Origin: an uncultured Acidimicrobiaceae bacterium
GTDB taxonomy: Bacteria > Actinomycetota > Acidimicrobiia > Spongiisociales > UBA5794
Assembly (NCBI GenBank): GCA_947258985.1
Contig: CAMYKI010000039.1
Coordinates: forward strand, 1,544 to 54,077
Direction: 5' to 3'
Length of the DNA: 52,534 bases
Part shown: in pieces, positions 25,615-33,008 of the stretch
Layout: the number at the start of each line of letters is the position of its first letter
Numbering within the stretch: position 1 is the first letter of the stretch
Notes under the pieces: model-generated
What the model was told of the DNA's origin: nothing
Databases searched by the model: none
What the model saw: the letters and a program-made list of their open reading frames with translations, nothing else
Translations under genes and position numbers: made by a program

Positions 25615-26577
25615 ATGCTTACCCGTCAACTCGGCGACACGCCGCATCGCGTCACACCTATCGGCCTCGGTATGGCCGCCCTGGGCCGGCCCGGATACAT
25701 CAACCTAGGGCACGAGGACGATCTCGAAGGTCGCGCCGGGAAGCAGGGTCTGGAAGACCACAGCCATGTGGTGCTATCGGCGGCATACGCCGCCGGGATC
25801 CGATACTTTGACACGGCTCGTTCCTACGGGTTTGGAGAGGCCTTCCTGGGACGCTGGCTGGCGCAAGAGGCAGTCACGGATGCAACCGTGTCGTCCAAAT
25901 GGGGCTATCGGTACGTCGCCGACTGGCACATCGATGCGGACGTCCACGAAATCAAGGAGCACACGCTTGCTGCTCTCGACAGACAGCACGCGGAGAGCCT
26001 CGCCAACCTCGGCGCCTACCTCAACATCTACCAAATCCACTCGGCCACGCTCGAGTCCGGCGTGCTTGACAACGACAGCGTTCTCGACCGGCTGGCCGAG
26101 ATCCGGAACACGGGAAGCACGATCGGTCTGAGCACCAGCGGACCCAATCAGGCGGAGGTCATTCGCAGAGCCGTAGCTATCGAACGCGACGGGGAGCGTG
26201 TCTTCGGCACCGTGCAGAGCACGTGGAACCTGCTCGAGCAGTCGGCGGGACCGGCTCTCGCCGAGGCACGCGGTGCCGGCATGGGCATACTCGTCAAGGA
26301 ATCCATGGCCAACGGGCGGCTCACCGCACGGGATCCCCTCACGACCGCGCCTTTGATCGCCTCTTACCCCGGGGCAACTCCGGACGCCATCGCCATTGCC
26401 GCCGTGCTTGCCCAGCCGTGGGTCGGTGCCGTGATCAGCGGAGCCTCCACGCCTGAGCAACTCGCATCGAACCTGCGGGCTCTCGAGTTGGACCACGAAG
26501 AAATCGCCGGCCTGCCGCCAATCGTCGAAGACCCCGCCCAATACTGGAATACCCGCAGCAACCTGGCCTGGACCTGA
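25615..26577 (+). CDS. Aldo/keto reductase
   Basis: 320 residues, TIM-barrel AKR. Catalytic Asp and Tyr are in YFDTARSYG, Lys in SSKWGY, and His in YQIHSAT, so the tetrad is complete. GASTPEQLASNLRAL near the end fits the NADP(H) phosphate-binding region. The substrate is unknown. TAGAGT lies six bases before the ATG (25603-25608) without a ribosome site, so a leaderless transcript is likely. It is divergent from ligB, 63 bp apart, and the two may share regulation. Confidence 0.92.
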   Translation: MLTRQLGDTPHRVTPIGLGMAALGRPGYINLGHEDDLEGRAGKQGLEDHSHVVLSAAYAAGIRYFDTARSYGFGEAFLGRWLAQEAVTDATVSSKWGYRYVADWHIDADVHEIKEHTLAALDRQHAESLANLGAYLNIYQIHSATLESGVLDNDSVLDRLAEIRNTGSTIGLSTSGPNQAEVIRRAVAIERDGERVFGTVQSTWNLLEQSAGPALAEARGAGMGILVKESMANGRLTARDPLTTAPLIASYPGATPDAIAIAAVLAQPWVGAVISGASTPEQLASNLRALELDHEEIAGLPPIVEDPAQYWNTRSNLAWT

Positions 26578-26641
26578 GAAGCCCGCCCAACGGCTGAACA
26601 CCTCGGATAGCCTCGATTGCATGCGATCGGGGAAGTCACGT

Positions 26642-27211
26642 ATGAAGACCACCAGACTGCTGTCATTTGTCATCGGGTTCGCACTGGTCGTAGCGGCCTG
26701 CGGAGGCGATGACGCCGAATCCGACAACACCAATGCAGGAGACGTCGAAACGACAGCCGCCTCGCCGACGACCACGGCGACTCCTGACACGACAGTGGCG
26801 GAGCCTTCCGGCGATGCACCGGAGCTGGCCGGAACCTCCTGGGTGCTGGTTTTCTACAACCTTCCCGACGGTTCCCTCACCAACCCGTGGCCCGGCAGCG
26901 AGATCACAGCGAAGTTTGACGACGCCGGAACCATCTCGGGCTCGACCGGGTGCAACGAATACTCGGCTGACTTCAGCGTTTCCGGTCCGTACGACGAGTT
27001 CGAGGACGGGGTCCGCGACGAGAACGACGGCCAGGCCGTGTCAATCAGTCTCACCGGGGTAACCGAGAGAGCCTGTGAGGAACAGAATTGGATGGAACAA
27101 GAGGGGGAATTCCTCGACAATCTCGCCGGCACCACGCATTGGTTCGTCGCCAGGGAAACCCTTCGGTTGCGCAGCGACACAACCTATCTCGAGTTCGAAC
27201 CCGCCGGCTAG
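26642..27211 (+). CDS. META-domain lipoprotein
   Basis: 189 residues. Signal peptide and lipobox (LVVAAC), a Thr/Pro-rich linker, then a META/DUF306 domain: LAGTSWVLVFYNLPDG, ITAKFDDAGTISGSTGCNEY and a later VTERACEE. META domains are found in HslJ-like heat-shock lipoproteins and many exported proteins of unclear role. Two starts are possible: ATG 26642 with GGGGAAG upstream, or ATG 26621, seven bases after TAGCCT. It ends in a 4-bp overlap with the convergent arsR gene. Confidence 0.83.
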   Translation: MKTTRLLSFVIGFALVVAACGGDDAESDNTNAGDVETTAASPTTTATPDTTVAEPSGDAPELAGTSWVLVFYNLPDGSLTNPWPGSEITAKFDDAGTISGSTGCNEYSADFSVSGPYDEFEDGVRDENDGQAVSISLTGVTERACEEQNWMEQEGEFLDNLAGTTHWFVARETLRLRSDTTYLEFEPAG

Positions 27212-27534
27212 CCGAGCTCGAGAGCGTCACGGAGTATGGCCATACGATCGCGCTCCGCGCGGAACCACGCCCACTTCCCTCGCTGCTCACGGCTGATCAG
27301 ACCTGCCTCCGCCAGAAGCGAGAGATGGTGGCTGACCGTGGGCTGGCTACGACCGGTGATCTCAGGCAGTTCACAAGCGCAGAGTTCTCCACCGGGAGCG
27401 TTCGCCACGAGGCTGAGGATCCTCAGCCGTACCGGATCTGCAAGGAGCTTGAAAGCCTGCGCGAGTTCGTCGGCTTCCTCGGCATTGATCGCCTCGGCCA
27501 AGACTGGCCGGCAGCAGGTGTGGATCGTTTTCAC
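27208..27534 (-). CDS. arsR: ArsR/SmtB-family arsenic-responsive repressor
   Basis: 108 residues of winged helix: LADPVRLRILSLVANAPGGE, then ELCACELPEITGRSQPTVSHHLSLL. ELCACEL is the ArsR metal-binding helix motif (the ELCVCDL form of E. coli), with two Cys for As(III); a further Cys pair occurs in TIHTCCRP at the N-terminus. GTG 27534 is chosen: TATGCT lies six bases upstream with no ribosome site, while the ATG at 27555 would place the -10 box inside the gene. It is divergent from arsM with a clear operator between them. Confidence 0.92.
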   Translation of the reverse strand: MKTIHTCCRPVLAEAINAEEADELAQAFKLLADPVRLRILSLVANAPGGELCACELPEITGRSQPTVSHHLSLLAEAGLISREQRGKWAWFRAERDRMAILRDALELG

Positions 27535-27556
27535 ACCCCCAGCATAGCGTTTCATA

Positions 27557-27610
27557 TTGACAATCGTCGATACGACCTAGTACAGTCGTATCGACGATCA
27601 TCGATACGAC
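27557..27610. promoter_or_regulatory. arsR-arsM intergenic operator and promoters
   Basis: A perfect inverted repeat, ATCGTCGATACGAC (27563-27576) and GTCGTATCGACGAT (27585-27598), has an 8-bp centre, and a third half-site ATCATCGATACGAC follows directly (27597-27610). TTGACA (27557-27562) and TACAGT (27581-27586), 18 bp apart, form a promoter for arsM, so the repeat lies across the spacer and start point. The left arm also covers the -35 area of arsR. This is a textbook position for ArsR repression, relieved by As(III). Confidence 0.85.
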
Positions 27611-27621
27611 CAGGAGCCGCC

Positions 27622-28389
27622 GTGACCGACTCGACAACGGAGATTCGAAACAAGGTACGAAAGCGCTACGCCGATGCGGCGCTCAGTGTCGACTCATCCT
27701 GTTGCGAGACCGATTGTTGCGGCCCCGAGACCTCCGACGCCTTCGTCACCACCGACTCGGGCGAATTCGGAACATGGCTCTACGAGGCCGACCAACTCTC
27801 GGCGATCCCGGACGGCGCCGCCCTCGCCTCGCTGGGATGCGGCAACCCGACGGCGGTAGCCGAACTACACGAAGGAGAGACGGTCCTCGATCTCGGATCG
27901 GGGGCGGGAATCGACGTGTTGCTCTCGGCCCGCAGGGTTGGGCCGAGCGGATTCGCATACGGCATCGACATGACCGACGAGATGCTGGCCCTGGCCCGCA
28001 AGCACCAGCAGGAGGCCGGTGCCGCCAACGTTGAGTTCCGAAGGGGGGTTATCGAAGATATCCCACTCGATGACGCCGCCGTCGACGTCATCATCTCCAA
28101 CTGCGTGATCAACCTCTCGGCCGACAAGCCTGCAGTATTTGCAGAAATGCACCGTGTCCTCCGACCCGGTGGCCGCATCGGCGTTGCCGACGTAGTGGCC
28201 GACGATTTGCTCAGCGAGGGCGATCGGCTGGAACGAGGCTCCTGGGTGGGCTGTGTCGCCGGCGCCCTCAGCTTTGCCGAGTACCGGAACGGTCTTGCCG
28301 CAGCCGGATTCACCGACATTTCGATCGAATCCACCCACGGCGTCACCGACGGGATGCACTCCGCCATCGTCAGGGCCACCAAGGCCTAG
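27622..28389 (+). CDS. arsM: Arsenite S-adenosylmethionine methyltransferase
   Basis: 255 residues. The SAM-binding motif is VLDLGSGAGIDVLLSARRVG, and the three conserved catalytic cysteines of ArsM appear in order: ASLGCGNPTA, IISNCVINLSADK and WVGCVAGALS. The N-terminus has an extra Cys-rich stretch (SSCCETDCCGPE) that may deliver arsenic. The enzyme methylates As(III) to volatile or less toxic species in the cytoplasm. GTG 27622 follows AGGAG. It is divergent from arsR and presumably derepressed by arsenite. No arsenite pump gene (arsB/acr3) or arsC is next to it. Confidence 0.93.
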   Translation: MTDSTTEIRNKVRKRYADAALSVDSSCCETDCCGPETSDAFVTTDSGEFGTWLYEADQLSAIPDGAALASLGCGNPTAVAELHEGETVLDLGSGAGIDVLLSARRVGPSGFAYGIDMTDEMLALARKHQQEAGAANVEFRRGVIEDIPLDDAAVDVIISNCVINLSADKPAVFAEMHRVLRPGGRIGVADVVADDLLSEGDRLERGSWVGCVAGALSFAEYRNGLAAAGFTDISIESTHGVTDGMHSAIVRATKA

Positions 28390-28399
28390 CGCCCAACGC

Positions 28400-28445
28400 G
28401 TCTGGCGTACCTCATGGCGGTATACCGCCATGAGGTACGCCAGAC
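28400..28445. terminator. 46-bp perfect palindrome between convergent genes
   Basis: Both arms of 23 bp (28400-28422, starting GTCTGGCGTACCTCATGG; and 28423-28445) are perfectly complementary with no spacer. It lies between the stops of arsM and the convergent ABC permease gene. As RNA it would form a very stable hairpin, so a bidirectional terminator is the simplest reading, but there is no T-tract, and such a long spacer-free palindrome is unusual for one. Confidence 0.7.
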
Positions 28446-28463
28446 CGGAATGACCGGGCCGGG

Positions 28464-30902
28464 CTACTCCATTACCCGGAGGGTTCCGGGGAGATCCATG
28501 CGACGCATGCGGCGTGCAGTGAAGAGTGGCGCCAGTGCGACGGCGGCGATGCCGAGGACGATCACGGTTGCCAGAGTCATCGGCGAGAGCTCAACCATTA
28601 GACCGATGTCCGGCATGGTCTCGGCGGCCGTCACGTTGACGACCCACCAGAGCATCAATAGTCCGCCGCCAAACCCGACGACCGTCGCCACGACACCGAT
28701 GACCAGGTTCTCGACCACGGCCATCCGCAGTGCTTTCCGAACTCGCACCCCGTAGGCAAACATCGTCGCATGCTCACGCTGCCGCTCTTCGAAGCTGATG
28801 GAGGCCGAGTTGAAAGCCATTAGGACGGCAAGGAGCAGTACGAAGAACGCCACTGCCTGCAGGATCCCCACAAACTGCGCCATCAGATCGTCGAGCTCAT
28901 CGGCGGACGCCGATGCCTTCTGCACCGATCCCACAGCGTCCAGGCTGAAGAGCTCGCGCTGAACGTCGTCCGGACCGTAGCCCGCAGCAGGATTGGCATA
29001 GAGCACGTTCGCCGCACCTTCTGCCCCCATGAGCGCCAGAGCTGAATCGTCCATATAGGCCGAGAATCGAATCGGGCTCTCGTGAAGCGCCCCCACCGTC
29101 AGATCCGACTCGACAAAGCTGAACGAGGATGGACCGGTTCGGACCGGCATCGTGACCCGGAGGGTATCCCCAACGCCGACGCCGAGGTCGCTTGCCGCCA
29201 CTTCAGCAAGGATCAGGCCATCACCTACCGTGGCGATATCGCCGTCGGTCAGCGCAGGTCGCCACATCTCATTTTCGAGATCCATCACCTCGACGAGCAG
29301 ATCAACATCCTCCTCGCCCTGGGCGCGCGCCCCGATCTGAAGAACCGGCACCGTCCCATCGACGCTGTCGGCGTTGCCGATTGCCGCTACGTGTGGGCTG
29401 TCGACGGGGAGAACCCCCTCGAGGCTCACCACCATGCGGTCGGGCGCCGAACCCTCGATCATCGACGTCCCCCGATCGAGGGCTCCGAGGAACGAGTCGA
29501 TCGCTCCGAGGAACCCGACGAGGACCGCCATGATGGCGGCGATGCCGAGAGCGGTGAGCACCGCACGTCGTGGGGCGCGCAGCAGATTGCGAAAGGGAAG
29601 CTGACCGAACGTGTCGCCCGGCAGGCGAAGGCGCTTGATGGCCGGCGCCAAACCCCCGCCGCGAGCGGCGAGATGCCCGGTGCGGATTGCCTCGATCGGC
29701 TTCACGCGAACCGCACGCCATACCGGATAGGCGGCCGCGGCGAACGGGATAACGAAGCCAACCACCGCGACCCAGAAGAACAGGCTCCACTGGAAGTCGG
29801 TCAACCAGATGGGCAGCAGCAGCAGGCTCTCCATCACCGACTTCATCAGATTGCCAATAGCCACCCCAACGAGAACACCGAAGCCGACCCCAAGCAGGGC
29901 GATCTGTGCTCCGACGAACAGCGGCCTGAGGGCGATCCTGCCGGGAGGCAAGCCCAGCGCCATCGAGATTCCGATCTCCCGTCGCTGCGCTTCGGACAGG
30001 CGGGTGATGAGATTGAAAGCCCCCATCACCGCGCCGAGGAAGATGAGCAAGGCGAAGATGTTGAAGAACTCCTGGTCGTTCTCCACGTCTTCGAACAACA
30101 GTCGATATGACGGGTCGTCTTCTCGCGGAATCACGTTGACACCGACACCGAGATCCGAGATCGCCGCCTTTACCTCAGTGGCGACCACATCTCGATCGGC
30201 ATCCTCGGTAACGGTGAGAATCAAGTCGTTGACCGCACCGTCCATTCCGGTAAGGGACTGAGCCGTTTCCATCGACGAAAACACACCGGCATACGTCCCC
30301 TGAGCAAAGCTGGTTGTGTTCTCCGGCACAACGATGAAGAACTCGGGCGTCATCGCATTCCCCACGTACTCCAGCTGCTCTCCACCGCTCACCGTGATAA
30401 CACCGGACGGAGGCAAGTCGTTGTGGAAGACAAAGCCGTGCTCGAGCAGCACGACCGGCGCCCCGGCGTCGGCCGAATCGAGCCCCACTCCGCCGGCGAG
30501 ATGCCAGCCATTGATGGCGGGTGAACCGGTTGAGATGTCGACACCGACGATCTGTCCTGGCACCAGGACGGCATCCGTCGCGGTGGATGCGTCAACCTGA
30601 GTCGGCCTGATGACACGCTCGAGGCCTTCTTCAATCCAGTCGGCGTGCTCGATCCCGGCGGCGGCCGCAAGGAGTGCGCCCTCCTCGACCGAGCTGTCCG
30701 TCGCCAACTCGAAACGGACGTCGTACATGTTGAGCAGCTCCATGCTGGCGACGTTGGAGTCACGCCTCCAGTTGGCAGTGCTGGTGAGCCCTGCGTATGC
30801 ACCGGTGCCGATACCGATGACGAGCGCAATGGCTATGACCTTGACCCAGTACTTGCGCAGATCTCGCCACGACCAGCGCAGAAGCAGAAATGTGTTCTTC
30901 AT
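28464..30902 (-). CDS. FtsX/MacB-type ABC transporter permease
   Basis: 812 residues. An N-terminal TM helix (YWVKVIAIALVIGIGTGAYA), an extracytoplasmic MacB-core-like domain, a block of three TM helices with LSEAQRREIGISMALGLPPG, a fourth TM, a second extracytoplasmic domain, and a final FtsX block with FEERQREHATMFAYGVRVRK. This double FtsX layout is seen in lipoprotein- or peptide-handling permeases that work by mechanotransmission rather than classic transport. ATG 30902 is chosen, four bases after the ATPase stop; a start at 30956 would overlap it. Its ATPase is encoded directly upstream. Confidence 0.9.
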   Translation of the reverse strand: MKNTFLLLRWSWRDLRKYWVKVIAIALVIGIGTGAYAGLTSTANWRRDSNVASMELLNMYDVRFELATDSSVEEGALLAAAAGIEHADWIEEGLERVIRPTQVDASTATDAVLVPGQIVGVDISTGSPAINGWHLAGGVGLDSADAGAPVVLLEHGFVFHNDLPPSGVITVSGGEQLEYVGNAMTPEFFIVVPENTTSFAQGTYAGVFSSMETAQSLTGMDGAVNDLILTVTEDADRDVVATEVKAAISDLGVGVNVIPREDDPSYRLLFEDVENDQEFFNIFALLIFLGAVMGAFNLITRLSEAQRREIGISMALGLPPGRIALRPLFVGAQIALLGVGFGVLVGVAIGNLMKSVMESLLLLPIWLTDFQWSLFFWVAVVGFVIPFAAAAYPVWRAVRVKPIEAIRTGHLAARGGGLAPAIKRLRLPGDTFGQLPFRNLLRAPRRAVLTALGIAAIMAVLVGFLGAIDSFLGALDRGTSMIEGSAPDRMVVSLEGVLPVDSPHVAAIGNADSVDGTVPVLQIGARAQGEEDVDLLVEVMDLENEMWRPALTDGDIATVGDGLILAEVAASDLGVGVGDTLRVTMPVRTGPSSFSFVESDLTVGALHESPIRFSAYMDDSALALMGAEGAANVLYANPAAGYGPDDVQRELFSLDAVGSVQKASASADELDDLMAQFVGILQAVAFFVLLLAVLMAFNSASISFEERQREHATMFAYGVRVRKALRMAVVENLVIGVVATVVGFGGGLLMLWWVVNVTAAETMPDIGLMVELSPMTLATVIVLGIAAVALAPLFTARRMRRMDLPGTLRVME

Positions 30903-30906
30903 GACG

Positions 30907-31602
30907 TCACCAGTGCAGTTCTTCGAGGGCGGCCTTGCCCTCGGCCGGCGGACCATCGCTGATGATCCGGCCGCTACTCAATTCGACGACCCGGTCGGCG
31001 ATACGCGAGATCTCCCGATTGTGGGTGACCACGAGAACGGCTTGCCCTTCGGCCGCCTGCTTCTGCAGCAGCTCGAGGATCTGGACGCCTGTGATGAAGT
31101 CAAGCTCGCCGGTCGGCTCATCGGCCAGCATCACCGGGTTGCCGGTTGCGAGGGCCCGGGCGATGGCAACACGCTGTTGCTCCCCGCCGGACAGCTCGTG
31201 AGGGAACTGATCCACTCGTTCCCCAAGCCCAACGGACTGGAGTATTGCCGCGGGATCGACATCGTCGCGCCCGGTTGCATCGGCGCCGAATTGGACGTTC
31301 TCGGCGGCGGTTAGGCCGGGAAAGATGTTGAAGCTCTGAAAGATAAAACTGACCGAGCTGCGACGGAACTCGAACAGTTCCTTGCGTCCCGCCTGCGACA
31401 CATCGGTACCGTCGACCACGATTGATCCCGAGGTGGGGCTATCGAGAGCGCCGATCATGTTCAGCAACGTGGTCTTCCCGCTTCCCGACGGACCGAGTAC
31501 CACAACGAACTCGCCGGCATCGACCGAGAGATCGACATCGGCGAGGGCGACGATGGGCACTCCATCCCCGAACTGCTTTGAGATATTGCGGAGTTCGATC
31601 AT
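30907..31602 (-). CDS. ABC transporter ATP-binding protein (LolD/MacB type)
   Basis: 231 residues. Walker A GPSGSGKTTLLN, Q-loop IFQSFNIFPGLTAAENVQF, signature LSGGEQQRVAIARAL, Walker B VMLADEPTGELD, H-switch VVTHNREI. The family is that of LolD, MacB and FtsE, which work with FtsX-type permeases, in agreement with the next gene. ATG 31602 (MIELRNISKQF) is the normal start for this family. The gene is divergent from a GbsR/MarR regulator with a palindromic operator between them. Confidence 0.94.
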   Translation of the reverse strand: MIELRNISKQFGDGVPIVALADVDLSVDAGEFVVVLGPSGSGKTTLLNMIGALDSPTSGSIVVDGTDVSQAGRKELFEFRRSSVSFIFQSFNIFPGLTAAENVQFGADATGRDDVDPAAILQSVGLGERVDQFPHELSGGEQQRVAIARALATGNPVMLADEPTGELDFITGVQILELLQKQAAEGQAVLVVTHNREISRIADRVVELSSGRIISDGPPAEGKAALEELHW

Positions 31603-31662
31603 GACCAGGGCCTTTCGAGATTGGGCGGTTGCATTTCGCACCCCCATCGCTAATATCAACGA

Positions 31663-31689
31663 TATCAGTAATTACTGAAACTGCTGATA
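31663..31689. promoter_or_regulatory. Nested palindromes between the ABC system and its regulator
   Basis: TCAGTAATTACTGA (31665-31678) is a perfect 14-bp palindrome, and an outer pair TATCAG (31663) / CTGATA (31684-31689) encloses it. The sequence is A/T-rich within a GC-rich genome. It lies between the divergent regulator and ABC genes, the usual place for a GbsR/MarR operator, so autoregulation and repression of the ABC genes is inferred. Confidence 0.6.
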
Positions 31690-31721
31690 GAGGCGAAAGT
31701 CACTATCGGAAAGGGACCCAG

Positions 31722-32234
31722 TTGGAAACTCCAGATGGCGACAAGACTCCGGTTCTGTCCCCCGGCCTTGCCGAGGCTATCGAGTCCTTCAGCCTCATTT
31801 TCGAACAGTTCGGATTCCCCAGAATGGCAGGCCGAATCTTCGCCCTGCTCATCCTCACCGAGCATCAATACGTCACCCAGGCGGAATTGACCGACCTCCT
31901 CCAGGCCAGCACCGGATCGGTGAGCACCATGATCCGGCTGCTCGAACAGCTGGGATTCGTAGAGAGACTGTCGCTCCCCGGTCATCGACGCGACAGGTTC
32001 CGGGTGCGCGCCGATCCGCTGGTGGAAATGAGTAGACGCCGCATCGAGGGAATCATCCACATGATCAACGCCGTCGAGAAGGCCAAACACAACAAGGAGA
32101 CCGGCCCGGCGGCAACCGCGAGGCTGGAGCGCGCCGAATCGTTCTACCGGTTCTTCCACATCGAGATGGAACTGGCTCTGGTGCGCTGGCTCGAAGACAA
32201 CCCGTTGCCTGCGCCAGAGCCTGCTCCGGAATAG
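31722..32234 (+). CDS. GbsR/MarR-family transcriptional regulator
   Basis: 170 residues. Winged-helix region: GFPRMAGRIFALLILTEHQY, TQAELTDLLQASTGSVSTMI and LEQLGFVERLSLPGHRRDRF, the pattern of GbsR-like proteins (a PRMAGR start to the HTH and a GxRRxxF wing). The C-terminal helices would dimerise. TTG 31722 is chosen because AAAGGGA lies before it; a longer frame from 31629 would cover the operator. It is divergent from the FtsX-type ABC genes and likely represses them; the inducer is unknown. Confidence 0.85.
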   Translation: METPDGDKTPVLSPGLAEAIESFSLIFEQFGFPRMAGRIFALLILTEHQYVTQAELTDLLQASTGSVSTMIRLLEQLGFVERLSLPGHRRDRFRVRADPLVEMSRRRIEGIIHMINAVEKAKHNKETGPAATARLERAESFYRFFHIEMELALVRWLEDNPLPAPEPAPE

Positions 32235-32318
32235 GCAAAGAAAAACCTTCTCATAGCTCCCACACTGTGTACATACTGATAACGGGTAGGAAGGCGCTCG
32301 CCGAAAACGGAGGTGCGC

Positions 32319-33008
32319 ATGCTCGCTGGCGATCTCAACCGCTGTATCGACTTCCCGTGTGCTGATGTCCGGCACGAGGCCAATATCCGACCCGAGGTCC
32401 CAACCCGCCGCGACCAGATCCGCGTCATCATGATCTCGGCGGCACCGTCGGCAGATGCCGCAGATACGGCGGACTTCGACGATCCAATCGTCCGCGAAGA
32501 GACGATCGATGCCTTCCGGGCAGCCGGCTACGACGTGCGAAGCATCGCAGACATCCGCAGACTCGGTGTCTACGTGACCACGGCAGTCAAGTGTCCCAAG
32601 CTCGGCTTTGGATTGCGTTCGGAGACCATCGCCAACTGCTCACGATTGCTCGAGGCCGAACTCGAGATGTTCCCCAACGTAAGGTCGATCCTGCTCATGG
32701 GCAACACCGCCATCAAGGCGATCAACGAGATCGCCAGACGCCGCTCCGGCGAACCGGCTATACCCACCGGATCCGCCTACACGGTCAAGGGCCACGAATA
32801 CCGGTTTGGCGATGTAAGCCTGTTCCCCTCGTACCCGGCATCCGGACGCAACCTTTCGGTGGAGGGCGATCGACAGGACGTCATCGCGGTAGATATTCGC
32901 AACGCGATCGTGGTCGCTACCGATGCCCCTAGCCGGTCACATCGAACGGGACCGTCTCAACAACGGCGCCGTTCACCTGAACTTCAACCGAGTGAGGTCC
33001 GGGGATAA
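32319..33008 (+). CDS. Uracil-DNA glycosylase superfamily protein
   Basis: 229 residues. The core GVYVTTAVKCPKLGFGLRSE, then NCSRLLEAELEMF and ILLMGNTAIKAI, matches the family 4/5-like UDG superfamily. Four cysteines (C9, C14, C92, C107) are placed like the Fe-S ligands of family 4 enzymes, though the first pair is Cx4C rather than CxxC. The usual GEAPG motif reads ISAAPSADAA, and the HPS motif is replaced by FPSYPASGRN, so activity and base specificity are uncertain. GGAGG lies before ATG 32319. The last 27 codons run into the convergent AlkC-like gene (80-bp overlap). Confidence 0.75.
   Translation: MLAGDLNRCIDFPCADVRHEANIRPEVPTRRDQIRVIMISAAPSADAADTADFDDPIVREETIDAFRAAGYDVRSIADIRRLGVYVTTAVKCPKLGFGLRSETIANCSRLLEAELEMFPNVRSILLMGNTAIKAINEIARRRSGEPAIPTGSAYTVKGHEYRFGDVSLFPSYPASGRNLSVEGDRQDVIAVDIRNAIVVATDAPSRSHRTGPSQQRRRSPELQPSEVRG

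Noticed and set aside
27088..27621. Upstream extension of arsM
   Set aside because: The extension crosses the META gene end, the antisense arsR gene and the operator; GTG 27622 has a ribosome site and fits the family length.
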